Shown here in pieces: positions 46,267 to 54,872 of a stretch of 64,000 nt of DNA. The position numbers and the translations under genes are program-made. Within the stretch, counting starts at the first letter, position 1, and every line of letters begins with the position of its first letter. The notes below the pieces were generated by a model. It was not told the origin of the DNA. It saw only the letters and a list, made by a program, of their open reading frames with translations, and did not search any database. This DNA is from Rhizobium sp. TH135 (GTDB taxonomy: Bacteria; Pseudomonadota; Alphaproteobacteria; Rhizobiales; Rhizobiaceae). Where the stretch lies: the NCBI RefSeq assembly GCF_002855515.1, contig NZ_PKRP01000001.1, forward strand, positions 930,001 through 994,000, in the 5' to 3' direction.

Positions 46267-47262
46267 ATGAAGGCCAATCTCGAAGACATCGCCCGTGCCG
46301 CTGGCGTATCGAAAATGACGGTCAGCCGCGTCCTGCGCGACGGGTCCGGCTTCTCCGACCAGACGCGCCGTAAGGTCATGGAGATCGCCGCACAACTGGG
46401 CTATGTCCCGAACCGGCTGGCCGCCGCCTTCGGCTCGGATCAGGCAGAAACGCTGGTCGGCATGTGTGTCCCGCGCCTGACATCGGGCCTGTTCGGCCAT
46501 GTGCTGGATGGCGTCGACCGGGCGCTTGGACGTCTCGGCTATCAGCTGATCATCGGCGCCAACGATCATTCGATGATCGAGGAAGAAGCCTGGATCCGGC
46601 AGGTGGTCAGCTGGCGTCCGGCAGGCCTCATTCTCTCAGGTCGCCACCACACACAGGGCACGATTGAGCTGCTCAGGAGTGCGGCCGTCCCGGTCGTCGA
46701 AATCTGGGATCTGACCACGAGCCCGATAGACATGGCCGTCGGCTTTTCCCATGCCGACTGCGGTGCCGAAATGGCCCGGCATCTTCTTGCGCGCGGCCGC
46801 CGCAAGGCCGGCTATGTCGGCGCACTCGCCCGCTCTGATGTGATGGGGCAGGCTCGTTTCGAAGGGTTCCGCGACGCGCTCGCCCGTGCCGGACATCCGC
46901 TCGTCGATGCCGAGATGCTCCACGATGCGCCGGGCTTCTACGCGGGCTATTATGGCCTCGAGACCCTGCTCAGCCGCAAGAACGACTTCGATGTCGTCTA
47001 TTTCCACAATGACGAGATGGCGATCGGCGGTCTTGCCTTCTGTCAGTCCCGCGGCTTGAGCGTGCCCGAGGATATCGGCATCGCCGGATGGGGCGGGATG
47101 GAGGCGGCGTCCATCCTGCAGAAGCGCTTGACCACCACCGTCGTGCCGACGACCAGTATCGGCAAGGCAGCCGCCGAAGCCCTGGTTGCCAAATTGAAGG
47201 GCGAGCCCGCGCAGACCGTCACCTTTGTTCCGACACGCCTTGTGCCAGGCGAAACCGCCTGA
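46267..47262 (+). CDS. LacI-family regulator 1 (GntR/IdnR-like)
   Basis: This repressor of 331 residues has an N-terminal LacI helix-turn-helix (NLEDIARAAGVSKMTVSRVLRD, split as LEDIARAAGVSK and MTVSRVLRD) whose MTVSR recognition helix matches E. coli GntR and IdnR. The hinge is YVPNRLAAAF. The periplasmic-binding-protein-like effector domain covers about 60-325. It is divergent from the sugar ABC operon, with operator palindromes between them, so autoregulation and control of the transporter are likely. The effector is probably a sugar acid or its phosphate. Confidence 0.9.
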   Translation: MKANLEDIARAAGVSKMTVSRVLRDGSGFSDQTRRKVMEIAAQLGYVPNRLAAAFGSDQAETLVGMCVPRLTSGLFGHVLDGVDRALGRLGYQLIIGANDHSMIEEEAWIRQVVSWRPAGLILSGRHHTQGTIELLRSAAVPVVEIWDLTTSPIDMAVGFSHADCGAEMARHLLARGRRKAGYVGALARSDVMGQARFEGFRDALARAGHPLVDAEMLHDAPGFYAGYYGLETLLSRKNDFDVVYFHNDEMAIGGLAFCQSRGLSVPEDIGIAGWGGMEAASILQKRLTTTVVPTTSIGKAAAEALVAKLKGEPAQTVTFVPTRLVPGETA

Positions 47263-47277
47263 ATTGCCAAGCCGGGT

Positions 47278-48168
47278 TCAAGGAGCTTGGATGCCGCGCC
47301 GGTTGAGCACCACCGAGTAGACACTCGTGGTCGCCGTGATGAACAGCCGGTGCTTCGAATGACCGCCAAAGCAGAGGTTCGACACCATTTCCGGCACCAG
47401 GATCTTGCCCATCAGATGCCCATCCGGCGCGATGCAATGCACGCCATCGGCTGCGGAGGACCACAGGTTTCCGTCCGTATCAACCCGCATGCCGTCAGCG
47501 CAGCCGGGCGTGATCACGTGGAAGATACGCCCATTCACCGGCCGCCCATCGACTATGTCGAGCACCCGGATGTGCTGCGGATCGGCGGAAAACATCCGCC
47601 CTGTATCAGCGACATAGAGGCGACTGCCATCAGGGCTGAAAGCGAGACCGTTCGGCCCCTGCATGTCGGTGATCACAGCATCGATCCCGCCATCCGGAGA
47701 CACCCGATACACCGTGCAGGGCAGTTCCTGCTCCGCCTTTGCGCCCTCGTAATCCGTCATGATCCCGTAATGCGGATCACTGAACCAGATCGCACCGTCG
47801 GGAGCGACAATCACATCGTTCGGACTATTGAGACGCTTGCCTTGATAACTGTCGGCGATGACCGTGATCGACCCGTCCCATTCAGTCCGCGTCACCCGGC
47901 GCGTTCCATGCTCGCAGCTGACGAGACGGCCCTGCCGGTCCCGGGTGTGGCCATTCGCATAGTTCGAAGGTTGACGATAGGTGGTCACGCCATCCTCGCT
48001 CCAGCGGACGATGCGGTTGTTGGGAATGTCGGAAAACAGCAGGCAGCCGGCATCGCCGAACCATACCGGCCCTTCCGTCCAGTCAAACCCGGTCGCGAGC
48101 CGTTTTACCGGCGCATTGCCAAGCACATAGGTGGCAAAGACCGGATCGATGACTTCGAAAAACGACAT
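47278..48168 (-). CDS. SMP-30/gluconolactonase-family lactonase
   Basis: This six-bladed beta-propeller lactonase of 296 residues would open aldonolactones to aldonic acids. Metal-site and family segments are FDWTEGPVWFGD with the key Glu, NSPNDVIVAPDG, GPNGLAFSPDG and the late CADGMRVDTDGNLW. The start ATG 48168 follows GGAGGAG; longer frames run through the upstream gene. It is the third gene of a minus-strand unit with the 2-hydroxyacid and idonate dehydrogenases. It fits a role in feeding gluconate or idonate into the pathway. Confidence 0.88.
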   Translation of the reverse strand: MSFFEVIDPVFATYVLGNAPVKRLATGFDWTEGPVWFGDAGCLLFSDIPNNRIVRWSEDGVTTYRQPSNYANGHTRDRQGRLVSCEHGTRRVTRTEWDGSITVIADSYQGKRLNSPNDVIVAPDGAIWFSDPHYGIMTDYEGAKAEQELPCTVYRVSPDGGIDAVITDMQGPNGLAFSPDGSRLYVADTGRMFSADPQHIRVLDIVDGRPVNGRIFHVITPGCADGMRVDTDGNLWSSAADGVHCIAPDGHLMGKILVPEMVSNLCFGGHSKHRLFITATTSVYSVVLNRRGIQAP

Positions 48169-48200
48169 GCTTGAGGCTCCTCCCAAAACCGTAGTGCCAT

Positions 48201-49235
48201 TCAGGCTGAAAACGCGATCTGCGCTTTCATTGCCTGACTTCGGTCCGAAGCGAGTAGAAAACCCTTCTCTGCTTCGGCCAGCGACACCGTATGCGTGATC
48301 AGCGGCTTTACGTCGATCAGCCCCTTGCGCATCAATTCGACCCCGATGGCAAATTCCTGATGGAAGCGGAAGGAACCGCGCAGTTCCAGTTCCTTGGCCG
48401 TGATCGCCATCATGGGCAGCGTCATATCGCCGCCCAGACCGAGCTGCAGGATGATGCCCCGAGGCCTGAGCGCCGGAATGGCGCCGGCCAATGCTGCGGC
48501 AACACCCGTGCATTCGTAGAGCACATCGAAAGTCCCCTTGTCGCCGGCATAGGCAGCCAGCGCGTCCGGCTCCTTCGCCGTGTTGATCACCCTGTCAGCA
48601 CCGACCTTTGCGGCCAGCGCCAGCGTGAAATCGGAGAGATCGGTGGCAACGATCTCGGCTGCCCCGGCCCGGCGGGCCGACAAGATCGATAGAACGCCGA
48701 TCGGTCCACAGCCGGTGACCAGCACACGCTTGCCGAACAGGCTGCCCGCCCGCGTCGTGGCATGCAGGGTTACCGCCAGTGGTTCGGCCATCGCCGCCTC
48801 GCCGGCAGACAGACCCGTCGCATCGACGCATTGATAGGCTTCCGCCACCAGGCTTTCGCGGAAAGCCCCCTGAATATGCGGGAATGGCATGGCACTGCCG
48901 TAGAAGCGCATGTTGAGGCACTGGTTCTGCAGTCCCTCGCCGCAGTAGCGGCACTGGCCGCAGGGCCGAGAGGGCGAAACGGCCACAAGCTGCCCGATCT
49001 CGAAGCCGGAGACACCAGGCCCGATCGCCTCGACACGGGCCGAGACCTCATGGCCAAGGATCATGGGTTCCTTCAGTCGCACCGCGCCGAAGCCGCCGTG
49101 ATTGTAATAGTGCAGGTCCGACCCGCAGATCCCGCCGGTCGCAAGGCTTAGTCGCAGCTGGCCGGCTTGCGGCTCTTCCACCGGGCGGTCTTCGATCCGC
49201 AGATCACGGGCGGCATGAATGACGATGGCTTTCAT
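48201..49235 (-). CDS. idnD: Zinc-dependent alcohol dehydrogenase, probable L-idonate 5-dehydrogenase
   Basis: This MDR-family dehydrogenase of 344 residues would oxidise L-idonate to 5-keto-D-gluconate. Catalytic zinc ligands are in GICGSDLHYYNHGGFG and GHEVSA. The structural zinc site has the CGQCRYCGEGLQNQC cysteines. The NAD-binding motif is TGCGPIGVLS. The His-Tyr-Tyr-Asn-His-Gly-Gly run and overall length are those of IdnD. It overlaps the stop of the upstream 2-hydroxyacid dehydrogenase gene by one base (ATGA-type junction). Confidence 0.87.
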   Translation of the reverse strand: MKAIVIHAARDLRIEDRPVEEPQAGQLRLSLATGGICGSDLHYYNHGGFGAVRLKEPMILGHEVSARVEAIGPGVSGFEIGQLVAVSPSRPCGQCRYCGEGLQNQCLNMRFYGSAMPFPHIQGAFRESLVAEAYQCVDATGLSAGEAAMAEPLAVTLHATTRAGSLFGKRVLVTGCGPIGVLSILSARRAGAAEIVATDLSDFTLALAAKVGADRVINTAKEPDALAAYAGDKGTFDVLYECTGVAAALAGAIPALRPRGIILQLGLGGDMTLPMMAITAKELELRGSFRFHQEFAIGVELMRKGLIDVKPLITHTVSLAEAEKGFLLASDRSQAMKAQIAFSA

Positions 49236-50182
49236 CAGAGCACCGGAGTGAGGAGGGCTTCACCGGCGAAATGCGCGGTGAGATTGTCACGGACGAGCTT
49301 GCCCATCGCCTTGCGGGTCTCGATGGTGCCACTGGCATGATGCGGCTGCAGGAGCACGTTCGGCAGGGTCAGAAATCGCGGATTGAGATTGGGCTCACCT
49401 TCGAAGACATCGAGGGCTGCCGAACCAAGCTTGCCCGTCTCAAGCGCTTCCAGCAGGGCTTCCTCATCGATGTTGGAGGCGCGGCTGATATTGATCAGCA
49501 TGCCCTCGGGGCCCAGAGCCTCGATCACCTTGGCACCGACGATATGCCGGGTCGCAGCGGAAGCAGCCAGCGTGACAAAGAGGAAGTCCGAACGCTGGGC
49601 GAGCACCACGGGATCGGCGATGAATTCCCAATCCTTGGCGAAATCCTTGGCCGAGACATCGCTGTAGGCGATCTCCATATCGAAGCCGGCAAGGCGTTTG
49701 GCGACCTCGAAACCGATCCGCCCGAGGCCAAGCACGCCTGCTTTGCGGCCCCAGACACGACGCTTCAACGGATAGAGACCCTTGGCAGCCCAGGACCCGT
49801 CCTTCACCCAGGTTTCAGCACCAATCATCCCGCGTGACTGGACCAGCATCATGGCGACCCCGAGATCGGCCACATCGTTCGTCAGCACGTCGGGCGTGTT
49901 GGTGACCCGGATGCCGCGCTCCCGGCAGGCGCCAAGATCAACCGCATCGAAGCCGACGCCATAGACCGCGATTACTTCGAGATTGGGGCAGGCCGCGATG
50001 ACAGAAGCATTCGCTCCGAGCTCGCCACGAGTGGCGATACCCCGGATTTTCAGCCCGACGTCAGCAAGGAAGGCAGCCTTGTCGGCGGCCTCGAAGTAGC
50101 GATGCATATGGAAGCTCTGCTCCAGTGGCACCTGATCCCAGTCCGGATAAGGGCCCATCTGCAGGATGTCGGGCTTGGTCAT
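49235..50182 (-). CDS. D-2-hydroxyacid dehydrogenase (probable 2-ketogluconate reductase)
   Basis: This NAD(P)H-dependent D-isomer 2-hydroxyacid dehydrogenase has 315 residues. The Rossmann motif is GLGRIG, and the catalytic residues are Arg in NISRASNID, Glu in DVFEGEPN and His in QPHHASG. In this context reduction of 2-keto-gluconate or 2-keto-gulonate is likely; glyoxylate or hydroxypyruvate are alternatives in the family. ATG 50182 follows GGGAGA. It starts the minus-strand unit, and its promoter region contains a GTTATCGATAAC operator shared with the divergent SDR operon. Confidence 0.87.
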   Translation of the reverse strand: MTKPDILQMGPYPDWDQVPLEQSFHMHRYFEAADKAAFLADVGLKIRGIATRGELGANASVIAACPNLEVIAVYGVGFDAVDLGACRERGIRVTNTPDVLTNDVADLGVAMMLVQSRGMIGAETWVKDGSWAAKGLYPLKRRVWGRKAGVLGLGRIGFEVAKRLAGFDMEIAYSDVSAKDFAKDWEFIADPVVLAQRSDFLFVTLAASAATRHIVGAKVIEALGPEGMLINISRASNIDEEALLEALETGKLGSAALDVFEGEPNLNPRFLTLPNVLLQPHHASGTIETRKAMGKLVRDNLTAHFAGEALLTPVL

Positions 50183-50216
50183 GATGTCTCTCCCCAGGGA
50201 TGCTTGACTTTCGATT

Positions 50217-50228
50217 GTTATCGATAAC
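50217..50228. promoter_or_regulatory. Operator GTTATCGATAAC in the divergent idn-type promoter
   Basis: This is an exact second copy of the 12-base palindrome at 46211, extended to TTGTTATCGATAACAT, which nearly matches ATGTTA-N4-TAACAT. It lies 35 bases before the hydroxyacid dehydrogenase start and 52 before the SDR start. Confidence 0.75.
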
Positions 50229-50279
50229 ATATACAAATCATCTGACGCTTGTCGAGAGCGAAACTGAAGGGAGTAAAGC

Positions 50280-51035
50280 GTGGCACTGAACCTGTTCGAC
50301 CTGAAGGGCAAGCGCGCCCTGATCACGGGATCCTCGCAAGGGATCGGCTTTGCGCTGGCAGAGGGTCTGAAGGCCGCCGGCGCTGAGATCGTCCTCAACG
50401 GTCGAGACGCGACGAAACTCAAGGATGCGGCCGCACGGATCGAGGGTGCCGACCAGCTCGCCTTCGACGCGACCGACCACAATGCCGTACGCGCGGCCGT
50501 CGACGCCTACGAGGCCTCTGGCAAGGCAATCGACATCCTTGTCAACAATGCCGGCATGCAGCATCGCGCGCCGCTCGAAGATTTCCCCGCAGACGCCTTC
50601 GAACGCCTGTTGCAGACCAACATCGCCAGCGTCTTCCATGTCGGCCAGGCGGTGGCCCGCCACATGATCACCCGTGGTCGCGGCAAGATCATCAATATCG
50701 CCAGCGTGCAGACTGCCCTCGCCCGCCCCTCGATTGCCCCCTACACAGCGACCAAGGGCGCGGTCGGCAACCTCACCAAGGGCATGGCCACCGACTGGGC
50801 CATGCACGGCCTTAACTGCAACGCGATTGCGCCGGGCTATTTCGACACCCCGCTCAATGCAGCCCTGGTTGCCGATCCGACCTTCTCCGCATGGCTCGAA
50901 AAAAGAACGCCGGCAGGCCGCTGGGGGAAAGTCGAAGAGCTTCAGGGCGCCTGCATCTTCCTCGCTTCCGATGCATCAAGCTTCGTCAACGGACATATTC
51001 TCTATGTCGACGGCGGGATCACGGCATCGCTATGA
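50280..51035 (+). CDS. idnO: SDR-family dehydrogenase, probable gluconate 5-dehydrogenase
   Basis: This short-chain dehydrogenase of 251 residues would reduce 5-keto-D-gluconate to gluconate. It has the cofactor motif TGSSQGIG near residues 17-24, NNAGMQHR, the catalytic Ser-Tyr-Lys set in IASVQTALARPSIAPYTATKGA, and IAPGYFDTPLN. It starts with GTG at 50280, preceded by GGGAG. It overlaps the gluconokinase gene by four bases (ATGA), so the two products are co-translated. Confidence 0.87.
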   Translation: MALNLFDLKGKRALITGSSQGIGFALAEGLKAAGAEIVLNGRDATKLKDAAARIEGADQLAFDATDHNAVRAAVDAYEASGKAIDILVNNAGMQHRAPLEDFPADAFERLLQTNIASVFHVGQAVARHMITRGRGKIINIASVQTALARPSIAPYTATKGAVGNLTKGMATDWAMHGLNCNAIAPGYFDTPLNAALVADPTFSAWLEKRTPAGRWGKVEELQGACIFLASDASSFVNGHILYVDGGITASL

Positions 51036-51529
51036 GCGTGCGTCTGGTCATCATGGGCGTGGCGGGCTGCGGCAAGTCGACCGTCGGCGCCGCTTTGTCC
51101 GAACAGCTTAAGATTCCCTACCAGGACGGCGACGACCTCCACAGCGCCGCGGCGGTCGAGAAGATGCGGGCGGGCATACCGCTTGATGATGACGATCGCT
51201 GGCCTTGGCTCGATCGGATTGCCGATGCACTCAAGAGCGACGCGCCGCTGATCATCGGATGCTCGGCACTGCGCCGCACCTACCGAGACCGCATCCGCGC
51301 AGGAACTGGCGGCCCAGTGACATTCGTTCACCTCGCAGGAGACCGGGATCTCATCGCATCCCGCATGGCCTCCCGCTCCGGCCACTACATGCCCCTGTCA
51401 CTGCTCGACAGCCAGTTCGCGACCCTGGAGAGGCCGGGGTCGGACGAGGCCATCGAAGTGACAATCGACCAACCGATGGACGCCATCGTCGGACAGGTCC
51501 TGTCCCATCTTGGAGGAAACCCACAATGA
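51032..51529 (+). CDS. gntK: Gluconokinase, GntK/IdnK family
   Basis: This kinase of 165 residues phosphorylates D-gluconate to 6-phosphogluconate. The P-loop is GVAGCGKST near residues 9-17. The family motifs DGDDLHSAAAVEKMRAGIPL and DDRWPWLDRI are clear, as is SALRRTYRDRIR. The length is normal for the small single-domain gluconokinases. ATG 51032 lies within the stop region of the SDR gene. It sits one overlap before the next dehydrogenase gene. Confidence 0.93.
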   Translation: MSVRLVIMGVAGCGKSTVGAALSEQLKIPYQDGDDLHSAAAVEKMRAGIPLDDDDRWPWLDRIADALKSDAPLIIGCSALRRTYRDRIRAGTGGPVTFVHLAGDRDLIASRMASRSGHYMPLSLLDSQFATLERPGSDEAIEVTIDQPMDAIVGQVLSHLGGNPQ

Positions 51530-52413
51530 CAGACAAGATCGCCCTGATTGGGGCCGGCGCCATGGGCGGCGCCATCGGCGCCCGCCTCACGGAGACCGGA
51601 ACGGATCTCATCGTCTACGATCGCGACCCGGAGAAGATCGCAGTTCTTGTTGCCAAGGGTGCCGCTGCGGCTTCGTCGGCAGCGGATGCGGCAAGCCAGG
51701 CGAAGGCCGTGATCCTTTCACTCAATTCCGCCGCCATCGTTCGCGCCGCAGTCTTTGGGCCTGAGGGTGTGGCGGAGGGCGCCAAGCCCGGCACGCTGAT
51801 CATCGACATGTCCTCGATCGATCCGGAGACGACCAAGGCGCTTGCGACCGAGGGCGCGGCCCGTGGCTTGCGCTGGGTGGACAGCCCGCTGTCTGGCGGC
51901 ATTCCGAAGGCCGCGATCGGCCAGCTAACCCTGATGCAGGGCGGTGCACAGACCGATGTGCAGGAAACGCAAAACATCCTGTCAAAGCTTGCCGGCAACC
52001 AGACCCATATGGGTGGCCCGGGTGCGGGGCAGACCACCAAGATGATAAACCAGGTGCTTTGCGGTCTCGGTTTCCTAGCTGTCGCAGAGGCAACCGCCCT
52101 CGCCGAAGCAGCAGGCGTCGATGTCGAGAAGATCCCGCAGGCGCTCAAGGGTGGCCGCGCCGACAGCGCGCTGCTGCAGGAATACATGCCGCGCTTTGCC
52201 AGCAGGGATTATCGCCGCACCGGCCGGATCGACAACATGGTCAAGGATCTGAACGCCGCCCAGGACCTAGCAAGGCTGAGCAACACCTCGATGCCGCTCA
52301 CGGCAATCTGCGCTGAGGTCCACCGCATGCTGACGGCAGCCGGCCTCGGCGGCGAGGACCAGGCCGCACTGATGGAATATTTCAAGGGACCCAACAAGGA
52401 GATTGCCCCATGA
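51526..52413 (+). CDS. 6PGDH/3-hydroxyisobutyrate dehydrogenase-like oxidoreductase
   Basis: This beta-hydroxyacid dehydrogenase of 295 residues has the NAD(P)-binding motif GAGAMGGAIG near residues 8-17, the substrate segment DSPLSGGIPKA with its conserved Ser-Gly-Gly, and the catalytic Lys in GQTTKMINQ. It may act on a sugar acid, tartronate semialdehyde or a phosphogluconate-like acid. ATG 51526 overlaps the gluconokinase stop by four bases and follows GGAGG. It also overlaps the next small gene by four bases. Confidence 0.85.
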   Translation: MTDKIALIGAGAMGGAIGARLTETGTDLIVYDRDPEKIAVLVAKGAAAASSAADAASQAKAVILSLNSAAIVRAAVFGPEGVAEGAKPGTLIIDMSSIDPETTKALATEGAARGLRWVDSPLSGGIPKAAIGQLTLMQGGAQTDVQETQNILSKLAGNQTHMGGPGAGQTTKMINQVLCGLGFLAVAEATALAEAAGVDVEKIPQALKGGRADSALLQEYMPRFASRDYRRTGRIDNMVKDLNAAQDLARLSNTSMPLTAICAEVHRMLTAAGLGGEDQAALMEYFKGPNKEIAP

Positions 52414-52745
52414 TCACCCGATACGCACTTTTCGATGGCAAGATCCATGAAGGACAGACCGAGGCTTTCCGCGCCGCTGTCCTCGCCGAAATCCTGCCAA
52501 AGTGGCGCCAGTTCCCCGGCGCCCTCTCCGTCCGCGTCACGTTTGCCGAAAGCCGCGATGAGGGCGCACCGGAATATCCGATGATTCTCGCCATCAGCTA
52601 TCCTGATCTACCGAGCGTGGACGCAGCGCTTGCTAGCCCCGTTCGCACCGAGGCGAGAGCAGCGACCGAGTCCGTCCTGGCGCGCTTTTTCACTGGCTCG
52701 ATCCATCATCACGTCACAACGGCGCATGAATACGCGCCCCTGTGA
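52410..52745 (+). CDS. Small alpha/beta-barrel-like protein of unknown function
   Basis: This protein of 111 residues looks like a dimeric ferredoxin-fold alpha/beta barrel (EthD or monooxygenase-like). It has ITRYALFDGKIHEGQ, a central helix, and the strand YPMILAISYPD. The C-terminus has a Gly-Ser-Ile-His-His-His cluster. It is coupled to the upstream dehydrogenase gene by a four-base overlap, so it belongs to the sugar-acid pathway, possibly as an isomerase, mutarotase-like or accessory factor. I do not recognise a precise family. Confidence 0.65.
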   Translation: MITRYALFDGKIHEGQTEAFRAAVLAEILPKWRQFPGALSVRVTFAESRDEGAPEYPMILAISYPDLPSVDAALASPVRTEARAATESVLARFFTGSIHHHVTTAHEYAPL

Positions 52746-52777
52746 GCTAACCCTGCAGACACTGGATTTTCGCCAGA

Positions 52778-52789
52778 GATAACGATAAC
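52778..52789. promoter_or_regulatory. Imperfect operator GATAACGATAAC
   Basis: The right half (CGATAAC) is identical to the GTTATCGATAAC operators; the left half is changed. It ends eight bases before the start of LacI regulator 2, where a Shine-Dalgarno sequence would normally be. Confidence 0.5.
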
Positions 52790-52797
52790 AAAATGGT

Positions 52798-53814
52798 ATG
52801 AGCACGCCCCGCAAAGCACCGACCATGGCCGACGTCGCCCGCCTTGCGGGCGTCTCACCCATGACGGTGAGCCGGGCGTTCAAGCGCGACGCCTCCGTAA
52901 GCGATGCGACGCGCAGCGCCATCCTCGAAGCCGCCGATACGCTCGGATACGTCTTCGACAGCACCGCCTCGAACCTGCGCTCGCAGCGCACGGATTTCGT
53001 TGCCGTGACGATCCCCTCGATCAACAACGCCAACTTCGCCGATACCGTGCGCGGCCTGTCGGAGGGGCTCAAGGAGCGCGGCCTGCAGATCCTGCTCGGC
53101 TATACGGATTATGACATCCAGGAAGAAGAGCGGCTGGTCGAACAACTGCTGCGCCGCCGCCCGGAAGCGATTGTCGTGACGGGCGGGCGTCACACCCCAC
53201 GGACGCGGCGTCTGCTGGAAAATGCAGGCATACCTGTCATCGAGACGTGGGATCTGCCAGACAATCCCGTCGGCCATGTCGTCGGCTTCTCCAACGCGGC
53301 AGCGGTTCGTTCCATGGTCGACCACTTCGTGTCAGTGGGGATCACCCGAATTGCCTTCATCGGCGGCGATGCCGATCGCGACACCCGTGGCACGGATCGC
53401 CGGGCCGGCTTCATCGCGGCCATGCAGGCACACGGTCTGGATCCCGATCGACTGATCGCGGCCGGCACACCGCCCATTTCCATGAGAGAAGGCGCAGACG
53501 CCATGGGGCGGCTGCTCGACACGCTGCCGGATACACAGGCCGTCATCTGCGTGTCTGACCTGTCAGCCTTTGGCGCCCTGACGGAATGCCAGAGGCGCAG
53601 TGTGAATGTCCCCGGTCAGATCGCTGTCGCCGGCTTCGGCGACTACGAGATCGCCGGGATCTGCGTACCGTCGCTCACCACGATAAACCCGCTGCCCCAT
53701 GAGATCGGCAAACGCGCGGCCGAGCTCATCCTTGATGTTCTCGATGGCACGCAGGCAGGCCCCGCGACCATTGCTCTTGAACCCATCTTGATGCGTCGCC
53801 AATCGAGCCCGTAA
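52798..53814 (+). CDS. LacI-family regulator 2
   Basis: This repressor of 338 residues has a LacI helix-turn-helix (TMADVARLAGVSPMTVSRAFKR) with the same MTVSR recognition segment as regulators 1 and 3. The effector domain covers about 65-335, including AVTIPSINNANFADTVRG. It starts at ATG 52798 with no visible ribosome binding site, directly behind the operator-like repeat. It ends at a bidirectional terminator facing the TRAP genes. It follows the gluconokinase operon by 52 bases and probably regulates that operon, the TRAP genes or itself. Confidence 0.9.
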   Translation: MSTPRKAPTMADVARLAGVSPMTVSRAFKRDASVSDATRSAILEAADTLGYVFDSTASNLRSQRTDFVAVTIPSINNANFADTVRGLSEGLKERGLQILLGYTDYDIQEEERLVEQLLRRRPEAIVVTGGRHTPRTRRLLENAGIPVIETWDLPDNPVGHVVGFSNAAAVRSMVDHFVSVGITRIAFIGGDADRDTRGTDRRAGFIAAMQAHGLDPDRLIAAGTPPISMREGADAMGRLLDTLPDTQAVICVSDLSAFGALTECQRRSVNVPGQIAVAGFGDYEIAGICVPSLTTINPLPHEIGKRAAELILDVLDGTQAGPATIALEPILMRRQSSP

Positions 53815-53824
53815 TGGCATGAAA

Positions 53825-53849
53825 AAAGGGCGCTGATTATGCGCCCTTT
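53825..53849. terminator. Bidirectional terminator between LacI 2 and dctP
   Basis: AAAGGGCGC, loop TGATTAT, GCGCCCTTT form a 9-bp stem. There is TTTCTCTT after it on the plus strand and TTTTTTC on the minus strand. Confidence 0.88.
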
Positions 53850-53871
53850 CTCTTCGTCAGTTTTCAGTCTG

Positions 53872-54846
53872 TTACTTCTGGGAGGCCAGCACTGCATTGA
53901 CGACCGCGTCGCCATTTGCCGCAGTATAGCCATCCCAGACCGGCTTGACGGCGGCCTGGAAGGCAGCGGCATCCACGTCCGTGTTAACCTCCATGCCGGC
54001 AGCCTTCAGCTCGGCGATCATCGAAGCCTCTTTTTCCTGTGCCAGCTTGCGCTGCATGGTGATGGCTTCGGCGGCCACGTCGAGGATCACCTTCTGCTCA
54101 TCGGCGGTCAGGCCGTTGAACTTGGCGTCGTTAATAGCGAGCGCCAGCGCCGAATAGGCATGCTGCGTCATGCTGAGATACTTCTGCACTTCATTGAACT
54201 TGAAGGACAGGACGATGCCGATCGGATGATCCTGGGCATCGACCACACCCGTCTCAAGCGCCGTGTAGAGTTCGGCGACCGGCAACTGCGTCGGATTGGC
54301 GCCGAGTGCCGCGAACATGTCGTTCAGGGCCTTGGAATTGTTGACGCGCATGTTGAGCCCGGAGACATCAGCAGGCACGCGGATCGGACCACGATTGTTG
54401 GTCATGTTGCGGTAGCCGTTTTCCGGATAGCCCAGCATCTTCAGACCATGCTGGGTAAACTGAGCGGATACACCCTGCCCGACCTCACCGTCGAGGACCT
54501 TGTAGGCAAGTTCCCGGTTGGGGAACATGAAGGGCAGTTCAAAGGCACCGGCATCCGGCACCAGCCCGGTCAGGTTGTTGAGGCCCGTCATCACGATATC
54601 GATGATCCCGGAACGGGCTCCGTCGATCATCGCCTGATCGTTGCCGAGCTGCCCCTGGGGGAAGATGGTGACCTTGACCGAGCCGTTCGTGCGCGCTTCG
54701 ACCTGCTCCTTGAAGAACACGGAGAGTGTCTGTTGCAGATCCGTATCGGGGGCGGCATGGGCGAGTTTCAGCTCTGTTTCGGCATGAGCCGAAACGCCGG
54801 TGAAGGCGATTGCGGTTGCCAGTCCAAGCACTTTCAAGATTTTCAT
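53872..54846 (-). CDS. dctP: TRAP transporter substrate-binding protein, DctP family
   Basis: This periplasmic solute receptor of 324 residues has a signal peptide (MKILKVLGLATAIAFTGVSAHA). Family features are LKLAHAAPDTD, the conserved Arg in GLNMRVNNSKALNDMF that pairs with the ligand carboxylate, and GVVDAQDHPIG. The start ATG 54846 follows GGGAGGAG. With the sugar-acid enzymes around it, the ligand is probably an aldonate or ketoaldonate. It is last in the minus-strand order dctQ-dctM-dctP. Confidence 0.92.
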   Translation of the reverse strand: MKILKVLGLATAIAFTGVSAHAETELKLAHAAPDTDLQQTLSVFFKEQVEARTNGSVKVTIFPQGQLGNDQAMIDGARSGIIDIVMTGLNNLTGLVPDAGAFELPFMFPNRELAYKVLDGEVGQGVSAQFTQHGLKMLGYPENGYRNMTNNRGPIRVPADVSGLNMRVNNSKALNDMFAALGANPTQLPVAELYTALETGVVDAQDHPIGIVLSFKFNEVQKYLSMTQHAYSALALAINDAKFNGLTADEQKVILDVAAEAITMQRKLAQEKEASMIAELKAAGMEVNTDVDAAAFQAAVKPVWDGYTAANGDAVVNAVLASQK

Positions 54847-54872
54847 GTCAGGCTCCTCCCTGTTGTGAAGTC

